The position numbers and the translations under genes were made by a program. A model generated the notes under the pieces. That model was not told the DNA's origin. It searched no databases and saw only the letters and a list, made by a program, of their open reading frames with translations. A DNA stretch of 64,000 bases. It comes from Marinobacter pelagius (GTDB lineage Bacteria > Pseudomonadota > Gammaproteobacteria > Pseudomonadales > Oleiphilaceae). Where the stretch lies: assembly GCF_003315345.1 (NCBI RefSeq), contig NZ_QNRO01000002.1, forward strand, positions 1 through 64,000, given 5' to 3'. Shown here in pieces: positions 1 through 9,015 of the stretch. The stretch's first letter is position 1. Each line of letters starts with the position of its first letter.

Positions 1-81
1 GCGGTTAGTGTTGGTTTTTTGTGTAGGAGCTTGAAATCATAACACTTTCAGCCGCTTCTTCCTTCCTTACGCTACCTTCTC
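1..81. other. AT-richer leader before the truncated porin; no gene seen
   Basis: This stretch is lower in GC than the flanking operon and codes for nothing recognisable. In the porin reading frame there is a TAA stop at 40-42, so the porin frame is open only from 43. No Shine-Dalgarno sequence precedes the ATG at 82. It could be a rearrangement or deletion junction, or an assembly edge. No IS end or target duplication can be identified from one side. Confidence 0.4.
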
Positions 82-873
82 ATGAGAAATCCGGGCTATG
101 GCCGCAGTTTTATCGACTTTCCCGCGGATACGGATTTTGTCCCGGAAGGGAGCTACAGCACCGATAACCTGATCCTTACCGCCAACAATTACTTCGGCAA
201 CGTACAGTGGATGATCAGTGGCATGAAGGCCCAGAACAACGACCAGCGCGTTGTCGAAGGCAATGCCACGGCCGCCGAGACCGGCGTTCACACCATGTTG
301 GCCTACCATGGTGACAGTTTCTTCGGTGTTTCCGACGGCAACTTCAAGGTTGCGGTGATGCACGGACAGGGGCTGGGGGCCGAGGCCAAGAATATCGGCG
401 CCGATGGCGACCTGCACGAGGACGCGGTCAGCACCCGCGTCGGGGTGTATGGCACGACCTATCTGAGTGACAACTGGCGTCTGGCGCCGGCGATTCTGGC
501 GGAAACCAGCGAAGACCGTTATATCAAGGGTGATGAATACCAGTGGCTGACCCTCAATGCCCGCCTGGCCCAGGAGTTCAATGCCAATTTCGAGATGCAG
601 TATGAGGCCTCCTGGCAGACCATGGATATTACGCCTATGGGCTATTCCGGTCGCAACGCGGTAGAGGGCGACTACAGCCGTTTCACGGTCGCGCCGACGT
701 TCAAGCCCCAGGTTGGTGGTTTCTGGAACCGTCCGGAGATCCGGGTGTTTGCCAGTTATTCCACCTGGGACGATGAGCTGGACACATACGCCGGTGGCGA
801 TGCCCTGGGTGCGGACAGCGATTTTGCCAGCGGTCAGTGGACCTTTGGCACCCAGATGGAAATCTGGTTCTGA
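43..873 (+). pseudogene. lamB: LamB-type maltoporin, 5'-truncated
   Basis: About 264 residues from the ATG at 82 match the C-terminal part of the LamB maltoporin family, an 18-stranded outer-membrane channel for alpha-glucosides. The C-terminus ends in GTQMEIWF, the typical terminal beta-strand with aromatic last residue, and amphipathic strands such as RVFASYSTWDDEL precede it. Full family members are about 400-450 residues with a signal peptide. Here the signal peptide and roughly the first 150-180 residues are missing, and an in-frame stop lies at 40-42. It stands 30 bp before the binding-protein gene, which fits a porin opening the uptake operon. As it stands it could not be exported, so it is a remnant or the visible part of a rearranged gene. 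Confidence 0.75.
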
Positions 874-903
874 GCTGAATAACAACAAGACGAGGTAATG
901 ATT

Positions 904-2175
904 ATGTCCCGTTTTACGATCAAGCACCTGATGCTCGGTGGTGCGGCTGCCTGCCTGCTGGCTGGCGGCCTGCAGGCCAAGACTGTCACCATCTCCTGCG
1001 GCGCGGTGGGCGCTGAACGACAGCTATGCGAGGAAGGTACCCGGGCCTGGGAACAAAAAACCGGCCACGAGGTGCAGGTGGTATCCACCCCGAACTCGGC
1101 TACCGAGCGTCTGTCCCTTTATCAGCAGTTGCTCGCCGCCCAGTCCGGCGATGTCGATGTGTTCCAGATCGACGTGGTGTGGCCGGGCATGCTGGCCAAC
1201 CACATGGTGGATCTTTCGGAGTACACCGAAGGCGCCGAGGACAAGCATTTCCAGTCCCTGGTCCGCAACAACACCGTGGACGGCCGGCTGGTGGCCATGC
1301 CGTGGTTTACCGATGCCGGTGTGCTCTATTACCGCAAGGACCTGCTCGAGAAATACGACCAGCCGGTGCCGGAAACCTGGGAGCAGCTCACCGAAACCGC
1401 CGAGACGGTCATGCAGTCGGAACGTGAAGCCGGCAATGACAAGTTCTGGGGCTTTGTCTGGCAGGGCCGGGCCTACGAGGGCCTGACCTGTGATGCCCTG
1501 GAATGGGTGGCCAGCCACAACGGTGGCACCATTGTGAATGCCGATGGTGAGGTCACCATCAACAACCCGCAGGCCCGGGAGGCCCTGGCCCTCGCCAGTA
1601 CCTGGATCGACACCATCTCCCCCCGTAGTGTCCTGAATTACACCGAAGAGGAGGCCCGTGGCGTCTTCCAGTCCGGCAACGCCCTGTTCATGCGCAACTG
1701 GCCTTACGCCTGGAGCCTGGCCCAGAGTGCCGATAGCCCGGTGAAGGGCAAGGTCGGCGTGGTGGCACTCCCCACGGGGGGCGAAGACGGTCGTCATGCG
1801 GGCACTCTGGGTGGCTGGCAGCTGGCGGTCTCGAAATACTCGGATAACACCGCCCTGGCCGCCGATCTGGTGCGCTACCTGACCAGTTACGAGGAGCAGA
1901 AGCGCCGCGCCATCGAAGGCAGTTACAACCCCACCATTCCGGCCCTGTACAAGGACGAGGAAGTGCTGGCTGCGGTGCCGTTCTTCGGGGAGCTGTTCGA
2001 GACCTTCAAGAACGGCGTTCCGCGCCCGTCGTCAGTGACCGGTGAAAGCTATGGCCGGGTCTCCAACGCCTTCTTCAACAGCGTGCACGACGTGCTGTCC
2101 GGTGAGGCGGAACCGGAGCAGGCACTGAGTGGCCTGGAGCGCGAGCTCCGTCGCCTGGGCCGTCGGGGCTGGTAA
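904..2175 (+). CDS. ABC transporter periplasmic sugar-binding protein
   Basis: Extracellular solute-binding protein (family 1, MalE/AglE/ThuE type), 423 residues. A signal peptide is clear: basic start, hydrophobic stretch and an A-G-G-L-Q-A-K cleavage region near residue 25. It would capture an alpha-glucoside in the periplasm for the two permeases that follow. The ATG at 904 is preferred over the one at 898 because the GAGG at about 892-895 is only about 2 bases from 898 but 8 from 904. The next gene starts 6 bp after the stop. The substrate is inferred from context: alpha-glucosidase and fructokinase in the same operon suggest sucrose, with maltose or trehalose as alternatives. Confidence 0.9.
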   Translation: MSRFTIKHLMLGGAAACLLAGGLQAKTVTISCGAVGAERQLCEEGTRAWEQKTGHEVQVVSTPNSATERLSLYQQLLAAQSGDVDVFQIDVVWPGMLANHMVDLSEYTEGAEDKHFQSLVRNNTVDGRLVAMPWFTDAGVLYYRKDLLEKYDQPVPETWEQLTETAETVMQSEREAGNDKFWGFVWQGRAYEGLTCDALEWVASHNGGTIVNADGEVTINNPQAREALALASTWIDTISPRSVLNYTEEEARGVFQSGNALFMRNWPYAWSLAQSADSPVKGKVGVVALPTGGEDGRHAGTLGGWQLAVSKYSDNTALAADLVRYLTSYEEQKRRAIEGSYNPTIPALYKDEEVLAAVPFFGELFETFKNGVPRPSSVTGESYGRVSNAFFNSVHDVLSGEAEPEQALSGLERELRRLGRRGW

Positions 2176-2181
2176 CTCGCC

Positions 2182-3174
2182 ATGACACATTCAACCCCGG
2201 CACCCGCAGAAACCGAAGCGCTCGGCACCTCGCCGACCGCTTCGTCTCCTGCCCGGCGGCGGCCGAGCAGAGTGCACCGCCAGCGCCTGCGTGCGGCATG
2301 GCTGTTCCTGATCCCCATGCTGCTGGTGCTGGCTGCCGTGGCGGGCTGGCCCCTGCTGCGCACTATCTGGTTCAGCTTCACCGATGCCAGTTTTGCCAGC
2401 ATCAGTGAATACAACTGGGTGGGGCTGGAAAACTACCTGGTCTACGACGACGGTATGTGGTTCGGGGTGCTCGCGGACCCCGCCTGGTGGCAGTCGGTGT
2501 GGAACACCCTTTTCTTTACGGTGGTCTCTGTGGGCCTGGAAACGGTACTGGGTCTGATCATTGCGTTGACCCTGAACGCCCAGTTCCGGGGCCGCGGGTT
2601 GATCCGTGCTGCCACGCTGATTCCCTGGGCGGTGCCTACCATCGTCTCGGCCAAAATGTGGGGCTGGATGCTGCACGATCAGTTCGGAATCATCAATGAC
2701 CTGCTGATGACCCTGGGCATCATCGCCGAGCCCCTGAACTGGACCGCCAATGCGGACCTGTCCATGTGGGCGGTGATCATGGTGGATGTCTGGAAAACCA
2801 CCCCGTTCATGGCCCTGCTGACCCTGGCGGCCCTGCAGATGCTGCCCTCGGACTGCTATGAGGCGGCGAAAGTGGATGGCATCCATCCGGTCAAGGTGTT
2901 CTTCAGGGTGACCCTGCCGCTGATCACTCCGGCGCTGATGGTGGCCATCATCTTCCGGGTCCTGGATGCCCTGCGGGTGTTCGATGTCATCTACGTGCTG
3001 ACCTCCAACAGCGAGGACACCATGTCCATGTCGGTCTACGCCCGCCAGCAGTTGGTGCAGTTCCAGGATGTGGGTTACGGCTCGGCGGCGTCCACCGTGC
3101 TGTTCCTGATCATTGCGCTGGCGACCATCACCTATCTCTACCTCGGCCGCAAACAGATCGGAGGTGAGGCATGA
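2182..3174 (+). CDS. ABC sugar transporter permease, MalF/AglF type
   Basis: Inner-membrane permease of 330 residues. An unusually proline- and arginine-rich cytoplasmic N-terminus of about 35 residues is followed by about six hydrophobic segments. The EAA loop that docks on the ATPase reads YEAAKVDGIHPVKVFFRVTL at about residues 230-250. It pairs with the second permease, whose start overlaps this gene's end by 4 bp (ATGA), so the two are probably translationally coupled and made in equal amounts. The start at 2182 lies 6 bp after the binding-protein stop. Confidence 0.9.
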   Translation: MTHSTPAPAETEALGTSPTASSPARRRPSRVHRQRLRAAWLFLIPMLLVLAAVAGWPLLRTIWFSFTDASFASISEYNWVGLENYLVYDDGMWFGVLADPAWWQSVWNTLFFTVVSVGLETVLGLIIALTLNAQFRGRGLIRAATLIPWAVPTIVSAKMWGWMLHDQFGIINDLLMTLGIIAEPLNWTANADLSMWAVIMVDVWKTTPFMALLTLAALQMLPSDCYEAAKVDGIHPVKVFFRVTLPLITPALMVAIIFRVLDALRVFDVIYVLTSNSEDTMSMSVYARQQLVQFQDVGYGSAASTVLFLIIALATITYLYLGRKQIGGEA

Positions 3175-4013
3175 ACTCCCGTTTGCTGAAAAGAATCGCC
3201 GGCAAGATCGGGTTTACCATTCTGCTCGTGGCGATCCTGCTGTTTACCGTATTCCCGTTCTATTACGCGATCCTGACCTCGTTCAAGAGTGGCTCGGAGC
3301 TGTTCACGGTGGAGTACTGGATCAGTTCGGTCGACTTTGCCAACTACGCGGCGGTACTGGGGCAGGGCTCGTTCGTAAAGAGCATCTGGAACTCTGTACT
3401 GGTGTCCTTCGCCACAGTGCTGATTGCCATGGGGTTCGGCCTGACTGCGGCCTACGCCCTGGGGCGGGTGCAGTTCCGGGGCCGTAGCGCGGTGCTGATG
3501 ATCGTGCTCGCGGTCTCCATGTTCCCCCAGGTGGCGGTGCTGTCCGGCCTGTTCGAGGTGATCCGTGCCATGAACCTGTACAACGATCCGCTGGCACTGA
3601 TCTTCTCCTACACCATTTTCACGCTGCCATTCACGGTTTGGATCCTGACCACCTTCATGCGACAGCTGCCGAAGGAGCTGGAGGAAGCCGCCATTGTGGA
3701 TGGCGCGTCGCCCCTGACCACCCTGTTCAAGGTGTTCGTTCCGCTGATGTGGCCGGCCATGGCCACCACCGGGTTGCTGGCGTTTATCGCCGCCTGGAAC
3801 GAATTCCTGTTCGCACTCACCTTCACCCTCACCGACGATCAGCGCACGGTTCCTGTGGCCATTGCCCTGATTACCGGTGGCTCCCAGCACGAGTTGCCCT
3901 GGGGCAACCTGATGGCGGCCTCGGTGATCGTGACCGTGCCACTGGTGGTGCTGGTGCTGATTTTTCAACGTCGAATCGTGTCCGGCCTGACGGCGGGCGC
4001 GGTCAAAGGTTAA
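3171..4013 (+). CDS. ABC sugar transporter permease, MalG/AglG type
   Basis: 280-residue inner-membrane permease with six predicted membrane segments. The EAA motif, EEAAIVDGASPLTTLFKVFV at about residues 170-190, marks it as the MalG-type partner. It begins inside the last codons of the first permease and is followed 16 bp later by the alpha-glucosidase. Together with 2182-3174 and the ATPase at 5691 it forms the importer core. Confidence 0.9.
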   Translation: MNSRLLKRIAGKIGFTILLVAILLFTVFPFYYAILTSFKSGSELFTVEYWISSVDFANYAAVLGQGSFVKSIWNSVLVSFATVLIAMGFGLTAAYALGRVQFRGRSAVLMIVLAVSMFPQVAVLSGLFEVIRAMNLYNDPLALIFSYTIFTLPFTVWILTTFMRQLPKELEEAAIVDGASPLTTLFKVFVPLMWPAMATTGLLAFIAAWNEFLFALTFTLTDDQRTVPVAIALITGGSQHELPWGNLMAASVIVTVPLVVLVLIFQRRIVSGLTAGAVKG

Positions 4014-4029
4014 TCAAGGAGTTTTCTGT

Positions 4030-5640
4030 ATGACCCAGCCATGGTGGAAAGGTGGCATCATCTACCAGATCTATCCCCGCAGTTTTATGGACACCAACGG
4101 GGATGGCATCGGTGACCTCAAGGGCGTCACCGAGAAGCTGCCTTACGTGGCCTCACTGGAGGTGGATGCGATCTGGCTGTCGCCGTTCTTCACCTCGCCG
4201 ATGAAGGACTTCGGTTACGATGTTTCCGACTATCGCGGTGTGGACCCGATGTTCGGCGATATGGCCGACTACCAGACCCTGGTAAAGGAGGCCCATCGGC
4301 TCGGCCTGAAGGTCATCATCGACCAGGTGCTGAGCCACACCTCCGACGTCCATGCCTGGTTCGAGGAAAGCCGCCAGAGCCGTGACAATCCCAAGGCCGA
4401 CTGGTTCGTGTGGGCCGATCCGAAACCGGACGGCACGCCGCCGAACAACTGGTTGTCGATCTTCGGTGGCAGCGCCTGGACCTGGGACAGCCGCCGCGCC
4501 CAGTATTACCTGCACAACTTCCTGGCCAGCCAGCCAGACCTGAATTTCCATAATCCGGACGTTCGCCAGGCCCAGCTGGACAACATGCGCTTCTGGCTGG
4601 ATATGGGCACCGACGGTTTCCGGCTCGATACGGTGAACTTCTATTATCACAGCCAGGGCCTGGAGGATAACCCGCCGGTGCCGGCGGATCAGCCCAAGAC
4701 CTTCGTGGCCAGCGGCGTAAACCCCTATACCTACCAGCGTCATGTGTACGATCTGAGCCAGCCGGAAAACCTGGATTTCCTGGCGGACCTGCGTCAGCTG
4801 ATGGACCAGTACCCGGACACCACCCTGGTGGGTGAGATCGGTGACGACAAGCCACTGGAGCGTATGGCCGAATACACCCGGGGCGATGGCCGGCTGCACA
4901 TGGCCTACTCCTTTGACCTGCTGTCCGACCGCCATGGTCCGGACTGGGTCCGCGACGTGGTGCGCCGGTTCCAGTGCGGTCTGGGCGAGGGCTGGCCCTG
5001 CTGGGCCCTGAGCAACCACGACGTGGTCCGGGTGGTGTCCCGCTGGGGCGAGGGCGTGGACGATCCTGCGGCCTATGCCCGTGTTCTCATGGCCCTGCTG
5101 CTGACGCTGCGCGGCAGTGTGTCCATGTACCAGGGCGAGGAACTCGGTCTGCCCGAGGCCCGGGTGCCGTTCGAAGCCCTGCAGGATCCCTATGGCATTG
5201 AGTTCTGGCCGGAATTCAAGGGACGTGACGGCTGCCGGACACCCATGCCCTGGACGCCGCAGCCCGGCGCCGGGTTCACCACCGGTGATCCCTGGCTGCC
5301 CATCGACCCGGCCCACCGGGAGCTGTCGGTTCAGGGCCAGGAGCAGGACCCGGACTCCACCCTCAACCGGGTGCGAGAGCTGATCCGGTGGCGCCAGCAA
5401 CAGCCGGCCCTGGTGGAAGGAGACCTGGAGCTGTTTGAGGACACCGGCGATGCCCTGTGCTGGGTTCGCCGAACGGATGAGCAGAGCCTTCTGGTTGCCC
5501 TGAACCTGACTGGCAGGGAGATCCGGACGCCCTCGCCCCTGGCTGTCGGCAAGGTCGTGAGAGAACCCGGCTTCGAGGGCCGTATCGAGGGCGGCGACCT
5601 GGTGCTGCCACCCTACCAGGCCCTGTTTGCGGAACTTTAA
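4030..5640 (+). CDS. Alpha-glucosidase, GH13 (subfamily 23-like)
   Basis: 536-residue cytoplasmic glycoside hydrolase family 13 enzyme, expected to hydrolyse the imported alpha-glucoside. The (beta/alpha)8 barrel motifs are all present: IYQIYPRSF at the start, nucleophile Asp200 in GFRLDTVN, acid/base Glu269 in LVGEIGDD, and SNHD with Asp331 as transition-state stabiliser. Spacing and sequence around the nucleophile resemble, from memory, the halophilic alpha-glucosidases of Halomonas (GH13_23). There is no signal peptide, consistent with intracellular cleavage after ABC import. Cleaving sucrose would release fructose for the kinase at 7926. An RBS (AAGGAG) lies just before the ATG. Confidence 0.93.
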   Translation: MTQPWWKGGIIYQIYPRSFMDTNGDGIGDLKGVTEKLPYVASLEVDAIWLSPFFTSPMKDFGYDVSDYRGVDPMFGDMADYQTLVKEAHRLGLKVIIDQVLSHTSDVHAWFEESRQSRDNPKADWFVWADPKPDGTPPNNWLSIFGGSAWTWDSRRAQYYLHNFLASQPDLNFHNPDVRQAQLDNMRFWLDMGTDGFRLDTVNFYYHSQGLEDNPPVPADQPKTFVASGVNPYTYQRHVYDLSQPENLDFLADLRQLMDQYPDTTLVGEIGDDKPLERMAEYTRGDGRLHMAYSFDLLSDRHGPDWVRDVVRRFQCGLGEGWPCWALSNHDVVRVVSRWGEGVDDPAAYARVLMALLLTLRGSVSMYQGEELGLPEARVPFEALQDPYGIEFWPEFKGRDGCRTPMPWTPQPGAGFTTGDPWLPIDPAHRELSVQGQEQDPDSTLNRVRELIRWRQQQPALVEGDLELFEDTGDALCWVRRTDEQSLLVALNLTGREIRTPSPLAVGKVVREPGFEGRIEGGDLVLPPYQALFAEL

Positions 5641-5649
5641 ACTTCGGAG

Positions 5650-5669
5650 CGCCCGGCCGGAGCCGGGCG
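5650..5669 (+). promoter_or_regulatory. GC-rich intercistronic hairpin in the sugar operon
   Basis: CGCCCGGC (5650-5657) and GCCGGGCG (5662-5669) form a perfect 8-bp stem with a CGGA loop between the alpha-glucosidase stop and the ATPase gene. No T-run follows, so it is not a classic terminator. An mRNA-stability or processing role that sets unequal expression of binding protein and ATPase is inference. Confidence 0.35.
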
Positions 5670-5690
5670 ATCAACAGAGGAGTCTCCACC

Positions 5691-6827
5691 ATGGCTTGCG
5701 TGGAACTGAAGAACATCAACAAGACCTTTGGTAAAGAAGAGATATTGCCCTGCGTGAACCTGCGCATCGAAGACGGGGAGTTTGTTGTCTTTGTCGGTCC
5801 GTCCGGTTGTGGCAAGTCCACCCTCCTGCGCCTGATCGCCGGCCTGGAAGACCCCACCGGTGGTGACATCGAAATTGACGGCGAAGTGGTGACCGAACAA
5901 TCCCCGAAGGAGCGGGGTGTGGGCATGGTGTTCCAGTCCTATGCCCTTTACCCCCATATGTCCGTGTACGAGAACATCGCCTTCGGGCTGAAACTGGGCA
6001 AGGCCAACAAGGGACGGATCCGGGAGTGGGTGGAAAAGACCGCCCAGGTCCTGCAGCTGGAGAAACTGCTGGACCGCAAACCGAGGGAGTTGTCCGGCGG
6101 CCAGCGCCAGCGGGTCGCCATTGGCCGGGCCATGGCCCGGGAGCCCAGGATCATGCTGTTCGATGAGCCGCTGTCCAACCTCGATGCCAGCCTCCGGGTC
6201 CAGATGCGTACCGAGATCGCCAAGCTGCACGACCGCCTGCAGTCCACCATGATCTACGTGACCCATGATCAGGTGGAGGCCATGACCCTGGCCGACAAGA
6301 TCGTGGTGCTCAACAAGGGCAATGTCGAACAGGTCGGTACTCCCTATGAACTCTACGAACATCCGGCCAGCCTGTTTGTTGCCGGCTTTATCGGGTCACC
6401 CCGGATGAACCTCATGCCGGGCAGGATCGCCGCAGGTGCCGGCAGCGACAGGACCCAGGTCGACGTGGATGGACTTGGTACACTGGCGATCAACCGTGAT
6501 ACCGCAGAACTGGCACAGGGCGACGCGGTCACCGTGGGCGTCCGGCCCGAGCACTTTCACCTGGAAGTCTCCGGCCCGGATCAGGGTCTCGAGGTGGTCA
6601 ACGTGGAGTACCTGGGCAACGAGGCCTACGTTTACATCGAGTTGCCGGTCATGGAAGAGTTGCTGGTGGTGCGTCAGCCGGTACCCTGTGAGATCACGCC
6701 CGGGCAGCGAGTGGTGTTGAGTACCGACGCGGACCTGGTTCACGTCTTCGACAGCAACGATCGGGCCCTGGCGGCCCATGCGCAACAGCCCGAGACGGCC
6801 GGGCTGGCCGAGGCGGCAAGCCGTTGA
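5691..6827 (+). CDS. ABC sugar transporter ATPase, MalK/UgpC type
   Basis: 378-residue ATPase that powers the importer. Walker A is GPSGCGKST (residues 36-44), the signature is LSGGQRQRVAIGRAMA, Walker B is IMLFDEPLSNLD, and the H-loop is VTHDQ. The C-terminal 140 residues form a TOBE/MalK-type regulatory domain. AGGAG precedes the ATG at good spacing. ATPases of this class can sometimes serve several sugar importers, so it may not be exclusive to this operon. Confidence 0.95.
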   Translation: MACVELKNINKTFGKEEILPCVNLRIEDGEFVVFVGPSGCGKSTLLRLIAGLEDPTGGDIEIDGEVVTEQSPKERGVGMVFQSYALYPHMSVYENIAFGLKLGKANKGRIREWVEKTAQVLQLEKLLDRKPRELSGGQRQRVAIGRAMAREPRIMLFDEPLSNLDASLRVQMRTEIAKLHDRLQSTMIYVTHDQVEAMTLADKIVVLNKGNVEQVGTPYELYEHPASLFVAGFIGSPRMNLMPGRIAAGAGSDRTQVDVDGLGTLAINRDTAELAQGDAVTVGVRPEHFHLEVSGPDQGLEVVNVEYLGNEAYVYIELPVMEELLVVRQPVPCEITPGQRVVLSTDADLVHVFDSNDRALAAHAQQPETAGLAEAASR

Positions 6828-6854
6828 CCACAGACACACACCGTTGGAGAAGCC

Positions 6855-7904
6855 ATGACCGTCAGTAACACGCCGAAACGGTTAACCGTGAAGGCAATGG
6901 CCGAGAAACTGAACGTCTCCACGGCCACCATTTCCAATGCCTTCAACCGGCCGGATCAGCTCTCCGAGGCCAAGCGCCGCTGGATTCTTGAGGAGTGCAA
7001 GCGTCTGGGATACATGGGGCCGAACGCCGCAGCCCGCAGCCTGCGGACCGGACGCACCGGTATCGTCGGGGTCATGCTGGCGGACAACCTGGCCTACAGT
7101 CTGACCGACCCGGTGGCCAACGAATTCCTGCACGGGGTGGCGGAAGTCCTCGACCGCCGGCAAATGAACATGCTATTGCTCTCCAGCCACGATGAACAAC
7201 GCAGCCGCCTGCAGGAATCGATGGTCGATGGCTTCATCATCTACGGCTGGCTCAAGCAAGAGGACACCTACGAACGCCTGAAACAGCACGGCAAGCCCAT
7301 GGTGGTGGTGGACTTTGACCTGGAAGGCTGTACCTGGGTCAACATCGATAACTACGATGGCGCCCGCCGCAGCGCTGAGCATGCCCTGCGCACGCCGCCG
7401 GAACAGGTGGCCATTCTGGGCCTGAGGCTGGTGGACACGGATCGGGTCTGCCGGATCCGGGACCGTGAGCTGTTCAGCGAGACCCGGGCGATATCGGTGC
7501 GACGCCTGAACGGCTATCTCGATGCCCTCGAGGCGGCCGGCTACCGGGTGCCGTCGGAGCGTATCTGGTCGACACCCACCAACACCCATCAGGATGCCTA
7601 CCAGGCTGCGCGGGAGGCACTCACCAGCACGCCCCGGCCGGATCTGCTGCTGTGCATGAGTGACCGGATCGGTCTGGCGGCCATCCAGGCGGCATTGCAG
7701 ATGGGGCTCAGGGTGCCGGACGATGTCCGGGTGGTCGGCTTCGACGGCATCCCTGAAGGCGCCAACATCCATCCGTCCCTGACCACCGTCTATCAGCAAA
7801 GCGCCGAAAAGGGCCGGGTGGCGGCCCGTATCTTCCTCGGCGAGCAGGAGGACCGGAATGTCCTGCTGCAGACCCACTTGCTGGTGCGTGAGAGCTGCCC
7901 TTAA
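6855..7904 (+). CDS. LacI-family transcriptional regulator
   Basis: 349-residue regulator. The N-terminal helix-turn-helix is LTVKAMAEKLNVSTATISNA, followed by the hinge and a periplasmic-binding-protein-like sensor domain ending in a typical DGIPEG...PSLTTVYQ segment. Its place between the ATPase and the fructokinase suggests it senses the transported sugar or a phosphorylated product and represses this operon. I could not identify a convincing operator, and the likely promoter region is lost or displaced with the truncated porin. The gene starts 27 bp after the ATPase stop. Confidence 0.92.
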   Translation: MTVSNTPKRLTVKAMAEKLNVSTATISNAFNRPDQLSEAKRRWILEECKRLGYMGPNAAARSLRTGRTGIVGVMLADNLAYSLTDPVANEFLHGVAEVLDRRQMNMLLLSSHDEQRSRLQESMVDGFIIYGWLKQEDTYERLKQHGKPMVVVDFDLEGCTWVNIDNYDGARRSAEHALRTPPEQVAILGLRLVDTDRVCRIRDRELFSETRAISVRRLNGYLDALEAAGYRVPSERIWSTPTNTHQDAYQAAREALTSTPRPDLLLCMSDRIGLAAIQAALQMGLRVPDDVRVVGFDGIPEGANIHPSLTTVYQQSAEKGRVAARIFLGEQEDRNVLLQTHLLVRESCP

Positions 7905-7925
7905 CTGTTCAAGAGGTTCCAGAAG

Positions 7926-8882
7926 ATGTGCGATGTTCTGTGCTTCGGCGAAGCACTGATTGATATGCGGGGTGAGCAGGGCGAGGGTGGTGTACATTAT
8001 GTACCGCAGCCCGGAGGTGCCCCGGCCAACGTGGCGGTGGGTGTTGCCCGTCTGGGCGGGCGCGCCGGGTTTGCCGGCCAGGTGGGCAACGATGTGTTTG
8101 GTCAGATGATTGTCCGCGCGCTGTCCGGTTACGGGGTCGACACCTCCCTGTTGGCGACGTCGGACTCGTCACTGACTGCACTGGCAGTGGTATCACTGGA
8201 TGCGCAGAGCGAACGCAGCTTCAGCTTCTACCGAACCGTCACGGCGGACCTCCTGTACCGCTCGGATCAGTTGCCGGAGACTGCGCTGAAGGCCGCCCGG
8301 ATCTTCCACCTGTGCTCCAACACCCTGACCGAACCGGCGATTCGTGACACCTCGTGGCGCCTGGTGGAACGGGCCCGCCAGGCCGGCTGCCTGATCAGTT
8401 TCGACGTCAATTTCCGGACCGGCCTCTGGCCGGTGTGGCAGGACGCCCCGGAGATCATCGGCCAGCTCGCCCGTCAGGCGGACATCGTCAAGTTCAGCCG
8501 GGAGGAACTGGAGCAGTTGTATGGAGAGAATGCCAATGCGCTGGTGGACACCCTGCGAGAGCAGGGCGTGCCGCTGCTGGTGGTATCGGATGGTGCCGCC
8601 ACCCTGCGGGCGTTCGCGGGCGGGGAAACCTTGCGGGTTGAGCCGCCACGGGTCAGCGCCGTGGATACCACCGCAGCGGGGGACTCCTTCGTGGCGGGAC
8701 TGCTCTTCCGGCTCTGGCAGGACCGGGTTTCCGGCGCCGGCTTCCGGCAATGGCTGGCGCGAGAGGGTGAGCTTGCCAACGCCCTGGAATTCGCCAGCCG
8801 CTGCGGTGCGGTAACCGCAACCCGGTTCGGCGCGTTCGATGCCTTGCCAGAACCAAAGGATCTGAAAGCCGTTTCTAAATGA
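7926..8882 (+). CDS. PfkB-family carbohydrate kinase, probable fructokinase
   Basis: 318-residue ribokinase/PfkB sugar kinase. The N-terminal glycine-rich sugar-binding motif (PGGAPANVAVGVARLGG) and the C-terminal ATP/catalytic motif DTTAAGDSFVAGLL at about residue 246 are intact, including the catalytic Asp. In this operon the likely substrate is fructose released from sucrose. 2-keto-3-deoxygluconate or another hexose cannot be excluded from sequence alone. It is the last gene of the operon and is followed by a terminator. Confidence 0.85.
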   Translation: MCDVLCFGEALIDMRGEQGEGGVHYVPQPGGAPANVAVGVARLGGRAGFAGQVGNDVFGQMIVRALSGYGVDTSLLATSDSSLTALAVVSLDAQSERSFSFYRTVTADLLYRSDQLPETALKAARIFHLCSNTLTEPAIRDTSWRLVERARQAGCLISFDVNFRTGLWPVWQDAPEIIGQLARQADIVKFSREELEQLYGENANALVDTLREQGVPLLVVSDGAATLRAFAGGETLRVEPPRVSAVDTTAAGDSFVAGLLFRLWQDRVSGAGFRQWLAREGELANALEFASRCGAVTATRFGAFDALPEPKDLKAVSK

Positions 8883-8884
8883 CA

Positions 8885-8907
8885 AAAAGGCATTAAAGCT
8901 GCCTTTT
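8885..8907 (+). terminator. Rho-independent terminator of the sugar operon
   Basis: AAAAGGCA (8885-8892) and TGCCTTTT (8900-8907) pair with a 7-nt loop, ending in four T, three bases after the kinase stop codon. Confidence 0.7.
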
Positions 8908-9015
8908 AACCCCCTCATTCTTGACTATAGTTAAGTTCAGGTATCGTTCTCAGATCCAGCAGCGTGCGGGAAACGTACCTACCCATACCAACAACAGCAA
9001 GAAAAGGGGGTGTCC

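Noticed and set aside
6878..6889. 12-bp palindrome ACGGTTAACCGT at the start of the lacI gene
   Set aside because: About sixteen perfect 12-mers are expected by chance in 64 kb. It lies in coding sequence and lacks the central CG usual in LacI-family operators.
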